From Kitagawia praeruptora (taxonomy: Eukaryota > Streptophyta > Magnoliopsida > Apiales > Apiaceae): DNA of 64,000 nucleotides. This document shows positions 59,834 to 64,000 of this stretch, in pieces. The translations under genes and the position numbers were made by a program. Each line of letters starts with the position of its first letter. Positions within the stretch are counted from its first letter, which is position 1. The stretch is from NCBI GenBank assembly GCA_037693485.1, contig CM075346.1:63483001-63547000 (forward strand), read 5' to 3'. The notes below the pieces were generated by a model, which searched no databases, was not told the origin of the DNA, and saw only the letters and a program-made list of their open reading frames with translations.

Positions 59834-59869
59834 CAGTATGGCACACTACTACAAATTTAAACTTAGACA

Positions 59870-60065
59870 ACACCACTTACATAGCGTTTTTAACATACGT
59901 TATCTATGATTGCTGCTTACATAGCGTTTTTTAAACAAGCGCTATGCAAGATATTAAAAGGAAAATGAAAAATAAATGAAAAATAAAAAGAAATAACTAA
60001 TATAACGTTTTGCGGCTGAGCGCTGTATAAGATGGAGAATAGATAGCGTTTAAACAAACGCTAGG
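59870..60065. repeat. CACTA-2 left subterminal repeats
   Basis: ACATAGCGTTT, its variants and the complement AGCGCTATG recur, for example at about 59879, 59918, 59938 and 60043. Confidence 0.7.
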
Positions 60066-61181
60066 GAAGAAAACGTATTTTAAGTAATTAGTAATTTTCT
60101 TTTTAATTATTTTACCGATTTATTTTTAATCAAACACGTTAACACCTAGTAGCGGGGCTTCATCAACATCTACAAGTTCTTATGATCTTATCTCAATTAA
60201 CATCTCTAAGTTCTTATCTCAATTAACATCTCTCTCAACTTCTCATCTAATCGGGTTAAAGGAGGGCGAAAATTGAAGAGGCGATTGGCGATTGGAGTCT
60301 TCATCTAATCGATTGTAAGTATTTTATTCTAGGGTTTTTACTGGGCTTCAAATTTTGGGGATTTTTATGATTTTGGGGTTTTTAATTGGTCTCTCTCTCC
60401 ATCTCCCCCTCTCTCTCTCCCACACACATGTATGTAAATTGTTTTAAATATGTGTACATTGAATTTGGGGTTTATATGTAGGAGCAATCAAAAGTTGAAA
60501 TGGAGCTGAGCCTGTTAAGCTCTTGAAATAAACCTTCTTGTTATTTTGCATATCTATTTGGAGTGCAGGAGCCTGGATTTTATGGAGCCATTGTAAGCTA
60601 TTCTATAAATCTTTAATATCTATTACCTCATGTTCTAGCTTAATTGATACTAAAGATTATCATTTTAGCAAATTCTGATCCATATTAAAGATTATCATTT
60701 TAATACTGATTAATTTAGTAATGTAGACTTCCACACTATTTTACTATGTGAATTCCGAAGAATGTGTGTTTCATGTGAAGTATATTATTTTCCCCATGTT
60801 GTATTTTACGTACTATAATATTTCTGAAAAAGGTTGTGAACCTTTTTCTCTGGAAAAAGTTCACCAGAAATGTTGATCCCCCTTAACATTTCTGATTTTT
60901 TTAAGGAAAATTATATCAACATATTAATTTCCCATGCTTGGTTACTAATCAGTCTGTGGAATTTTGTTAAAGATGATAACACTGAATGTTTAGCAATGGC
61001 AACTGGTCCAAAACTTTTCACTAACAAAATGATTTGAAGTTTAGAGTGGTCTAATTTGGTCTATTTCTCCTGTTTTTTTCTTTTATGATCTTAAAGGATA
61101 TAGCAACTGGGAAATCATTGCTTTTTGCTCCTAGGCTACCTACTGAATATACCTACTAATATTTACATACTTATTTGGCAG
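60066..61181. other. CACTA-2 interior, leader-like and intron-like sequence
   Basis: A less AT-rich, leader-like stretch at about 60150-60310 is followed by a CT-rich tract (60390-60425). A short segment at about 60570-60592 has an acceptor-like TGCAG before it and GTAAGC after it, as a small exon would. No protein was recognised. Confidence 0.35.
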
Positions 61182-61331
61182 GAAAGGTACATGGTTGATT
61201 TGGCATTTTATACAGATGAGATTGTAACAACCCTGCTCAATCAGAGCCAGGGTGTTGCACAACCCTTATTGTTTCTTTTACATGGACTCAACAATGATAG
61301 TAATAATTATTCGAAACCAGCAGAATTTGAG
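61182..61331 (+). pseudogene. Exon-like segment in CACTA-2, unidentified
   Basis: A TTGGCAG acceptor-like site precedes the segment and GAG/GTACGTG, a good donor-like site, ends it at about 61330. The frame between reads ERYMVDLAFYTDEIV, then GVAQPLLFLLHGLNNDSNNY. Composition is protein-like but I do not recognise the family. Further exon-like pieces may lie at about 61772-61855 and 62790-62860. If they belong together, CACTA-2 carries a fragment of a multi-exon host gene. Confidence 0.4.
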
Positions 61332-62136
61332 GTACGTGAGACTGATTGATAGATTTTCACTTTTCCATTGCTGTAGGTATTACTTGGTCTCTAGGCTATC
61401 GCATGAAATTTTCTTATGTTTCTTATATTTCACTCGTATTTGGTGGCCTAACCTATTACTAGTGAAACTAATAAAAACAATAATTAGTAGTCGTACTTTA
61501 CCCAAGGCAGGTGGTAGATAAAAATCAGATGTTTAGGTTTGACATTTATGACCAATAATGAAGATGCTTCATAATTTATTGTTGTGCAAGTTTAGTTCTT
61601 TTTCTTTTAGAAAGTATGTTACTGTGGCATCAGAATTAGATAATTGTAGATTAGGATTTCGTACATTCCTCTGTTTGCACCTCTAATGATTTTGTAGTTT
61701 CCTGAAGCTATCTTTAGAACCATTTTTAAGATTTTCTTTGTCTTTTTGTGGATCTGTTTTGTGATGCACAGGCCAAATATCCCAAGGTCAGACTCCGATT
61801 CCCATTACATTGACAAGCTTAATTAGTGCAGACATCACTCATCAGAGAGATACTTGTAAGTTCTTTTTAAGCAACTATATCGAACATTGTTTGACCCGCG
61901 TTGATTGCAATAGTACATTTAAGAGCTTAGCTATGTTATATATCAGTATGAAACAGCTCCTTAGCATACTTGAGATGGCACGCTTCAGTGCATTGCATCT
62001 ACATGTCACTTAAATTGCCAAAATTTGCACTAGTTGAATTTGTTTAATTTTAATCGCTGGTTGCTGCGTTGTTTGTGTGTACTGGTAATTTGGTAATACT
62101 TCTTACGTCCCTAATTAACAGTAAAGTTCCATACTC
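61332..62136. other. CACTA-2 interior, AT-rich
   Basis: T-rich, intron-like. No feature is supported apart from the possible small exon near 61772-61855. Confidence 0.35.
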
Positions 62137-62272
62137 TTTTTGTTAATGACGAGGGCCTATACAATATTATACTTTAACAAGAGTAGAGAGTTAGTACCAT
62201 AGACTTTTTGTTAATGACGAGGGCCTATACAATATTATACTTTAACAAGAGTAGCGAGTTAGTACCATAGAC
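62137..62272 (+). repeat. 68-bp tandem duplication
   Basis: Two adjacent copies (TGTTAATGAC at 62141 and 62209) are almost identical, differing at about one site within the duplicated unit. Confidence 0.93.
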
Positions 62273-63189
62273 GGTTGTAGCCTGTGCACTACTTTACTCA
62301 CTGTAAAATGCAACCATTGCTGTAAATTATATATGGGCTTTCTTTATCAAGAATTATATGGCCTTTTGACCATCCTTTAGTAGGCTAGGCAACTATGATT
62401 ATCCTGCAGTTCTCTAGATTATTGACTGAAATATAATCTCTATTACCAAAATTGATGTTTTTATTATTAATTTTTGTCACCCTGATCATATGAAAATTCT
62501 ACCTGACATGCATGTGTGTGCTCTGTATTCGTGCTCACCGGATCAATATTAATTAGTTTCACTGGTAAAAACTCAAGATTACAACTAGCATAATGCATAT
62601 ACATTAATCTAGCTACTTATAAATATACTGCTTTACTCACTGTAAAATAGCTGTTCGGTATTTTGTATATTCTTTTTGTTTTTGATTTAGTGTTCAAGTA
62701 TCTATTGTTGGTAAATACTGTTGCTGATCTCATTTTGCGGGACTTGCAAACAATCCTGATACAAGCACACGGAACGTGAAAACATGATTCTCTGCACTCA
62801 GATCACTTCGAGAAGAATTTGGCGGGATAATTGTACAACTGGTTCCTCAAGGGCAAATTGTTACTAAATTACCTTTTTATGTTTTATTTCAGTCAGTTCT
62901 ACTTAGATTTTGTTAATATTGTACAGATTGATCAATCAGAAAGACCTTTGTTGGATATATTTTTTGTTTTTAATGTATTTTATGATATTTGGAATTAATT
63001 TGAATTTAGTAGTAATATGAGTTGTTACACTATTTCTTGTTGTGATTTGGGTTCTACATTGTCTAGGTTTTATTATATCTGTTGTTAAATTTATGAATTT
63101 TTAGGAATATTACAAGTAAAAATAATGGTAGCAAGAAAAATAATTGAATTGGAATAAAAAAAGTGCAATTAAATAGCATTAATACAAAA
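62273..63189. other. CACTA-2 interior, right part
   Basis: AT-rich with a more balanced segment at about 62690-62870 that could be an exon (frame reading SLREEFGGIIVQLVPQGQIV). No family can be assigned with confidence. Confidence 0.35.
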
Positions 63190-63469
63190 TTATTATTTTT
63201 TTACAAAATATTGTGCTTACATAGCATTTCTAAAAGAGCTATGCAAGTGCTATTGTTTTCACTAATATAGCATTTCTAGAAGTGCTATGCAAGTGCAATT
63301 TTACTCGGAAAACACTTACTTACATAGCACTTCAAAAAGCGCTATTTAAGAAGCATACTTAGATAGCACATAAAAAATGCTATGTAAGTGTAATTTCACT
63401 TACATAGCGCTTAAAAACGCTATATAAGCTAAAAAACGAACGCTATGTAAGTTGAAATCTGTAGTAGTG
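63190..63469. repeat. CACTA-2 right subterminal repeats
   Basis: ACATAGC words and complementary GCTATGTAAG words alternate, for example at about 63220, 63238, 63263, 63277, 63314, 63342, 63403, 63416 and 63441, next to the terminal inverted repeat. Confidence 0.75.
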
Positions 63470-64000
63470 GCAGCCATACTTTGGAAACACAGAAGAAAGA
63501 AGCATTCCATTTACACAGTACATACAAGAAAGGTGCAGGGGACATATCTGTTCACAAGGACAACCTTTCGGCTACATGTGGATTTGGAGTGGAGTAGCAA
63601 GTCAACTTGAGTTAGATTAATATTATCTTATTCCTGTAGTACTTGTAAACTTGGGATATATAACCAAGTGTAGCAACTCTTTAGAGATTAAGAAAATAGA
63701 CATACTTGCTTAGGGTTTCTTGAATATCCTTAGAAGCAAAGAGTTGTAAAAACAGAAGCTGTGTACATTTGTATCACAGAGTTTTCTTCAAATAAAAGTC
63801 TTAGGTGGTATATTTAACCACTTGATTTTTATGTGTTTGTGAACCATTTCTTATTCAGCAATTATTTCCTTATAGATTTCTGTGGTTTTTACCAGAAATT
63901 TATAATTATCAAGAATTGTATTCAACCCCCCCCCTTCTACAATTATACAAGTGTGTAATCTGGGAATAACAATCTTATTTTTTAAATTTAATTGTAACTT

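Larger units (their letters stand above)
59844..63469. mobile_element. CACTA-2, non-autonomous CACTA-type transposon (3.6 kb)
   Basis: It starts CACTACTACAAATTTAAACT and ends with the inverse of CACTACTACAGATTTCAACT. The 3-bp duplication GCA is at 59841-59843 and 63470-63472, and the uninterrupted site is seen in the 5' LTR near 22537. Both ends carry arrays of an ACATAGCG-type word. No transposase was recognised. The interior has exon-like segments. Its TIR and subterminal word differ from those of CACTA-1, so it is a separate family. Confidence 0.9.
22052..63971 (+). mobile_element. Sire-C, complete Sirevirus-type Ty1/copia element hosting nested insertions
   Basis: LTRs at 22052-23037 and 59355-63971 are flanked by the 5-bp duplication ATCTT at 22047-22051 and 63972-63976. 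Without its inserts it is about 12.95 kb. It contains a primer site, gag, pol, an envelope-like ORF and a polypurine tract. Tekay-D interrupts pol (28138-53470) and CACTA-2 interrupts the 3' LTR (59844-63469). Before those insertions pol appears to have been open throughout. The paired LTRs differ at roughly 15 sites by eye (about 1.5%), the oldest of the three datable insertions here. Confidence 0.95.
59355..63971 (+). repeat. Sire-C 3' LTR, split by CACTA-2
   Basis: Segments 59355-59843 and 63473-63971 align with 22052-23037, with GCA duplicated at 59841-59843 and 63470-63472. Length without the insert is 988 bp; the C-run near 63928 is two bases longer than in the 5' LTR. Confidence 0.95.

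Noticed and set aside
1..64000. tRNA, rRNA or host housekeeping genes
   Set aside because: No cloverleaf-like or rRNA sequence was recognised, and tRNA-like words are only the primer-binding sites of the retroelements.

Overview
This window is plant nuclear DNA made almost entirely of transposable elements. No intact host gene is visible. The plant assignment rests on Sirevirus-type Ty1/copia elements with a third, envelope-like ORF, Tekay-like Ty3/gypsy elements with very long LTRs, CACTA (En/Spm-like) DNA transposons, initiator-tRNA-Met primer sites, and a captured exon resembling plant pyruvate decarboxylase. AT content and style suggest a large, repeat-rich eudicot genome. The species cannot be named from this.

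Left part (1-20791) is an old, broken assembly. A copia-type LTR end (to 885) abuts a decayed Tekay-like element, called T1 here. T1 has an LTR remnant and leader (886-1882), then gag-PR-RT (7791-10512). Its leader is split by a 5.9-kb CACTA element, CACTA-1 (1883-7790, 3-bp duplication CCT). CACTA-1 carries a two-exon RNase H-like gene, a 175-bp tandem array and a pyruvate decarboxylase exon. At about 10513 the T1 reverse transcriptase runs in frame into the gag of a 5'-truncated Sirevirus, Sire-A (10513-20791), giving one open chimeric frame. Sire-A keeps decayed gag, pol, envelope-like ORF, polypurine tract and 3' LTR. 20792-22046 is unassigned.

Right part (22047-63976) is a cleanly resolvable nest. 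Sire-C (22052-63971, duplication ATCTT, LTRs 986/988 bp) is the outer host. A Tekay-like element, Tekay-D (28138-53470, duplication CCTAT, LTRs about 3.7 kb), sits in the Sire-C pol gene. A second Sirevirus of the Sire-A family, Sire-B (39022-51653, minus strand, duplication TAAGT, 607-bp LTRs), sits in the 3' LTR of Tekay-D. A 3.6-kb CACTA-type element, CACTA-2 (59844-63469, duplication GCA), sits in the 3' LTR of Sire-C just past its TATA box. LTR differences counted by eye fall in nesting order: Sire-C about 1.5%, Tekay-D about 0.8%, Sire-B about 0.5%.

In each Sirevirus the ORF order is gag (three zinc knuckles in A and B, two in C), pol (protease, integrase, reverse transcriptase, RNase H), a spacer, then a long envelope-like ORF before the polypurine tract. 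Sire-B is the best preserved: open gag, two nonsense codons in pol, one in the envelope-like ORF. Tekay-D has near-identical LTRs but an unrecognisable gag and a reverse transcriptase with altered catalytic residues, so it was probably mobilised in trans. The most unusual signal is that each Sirevirus family repeats its own short word (TCAACGGAT or its complement in Sire-C; AAACTCTG or its complement in Sire-A/B) across LTRs, spacers and variable coding linkers, in both orientations.
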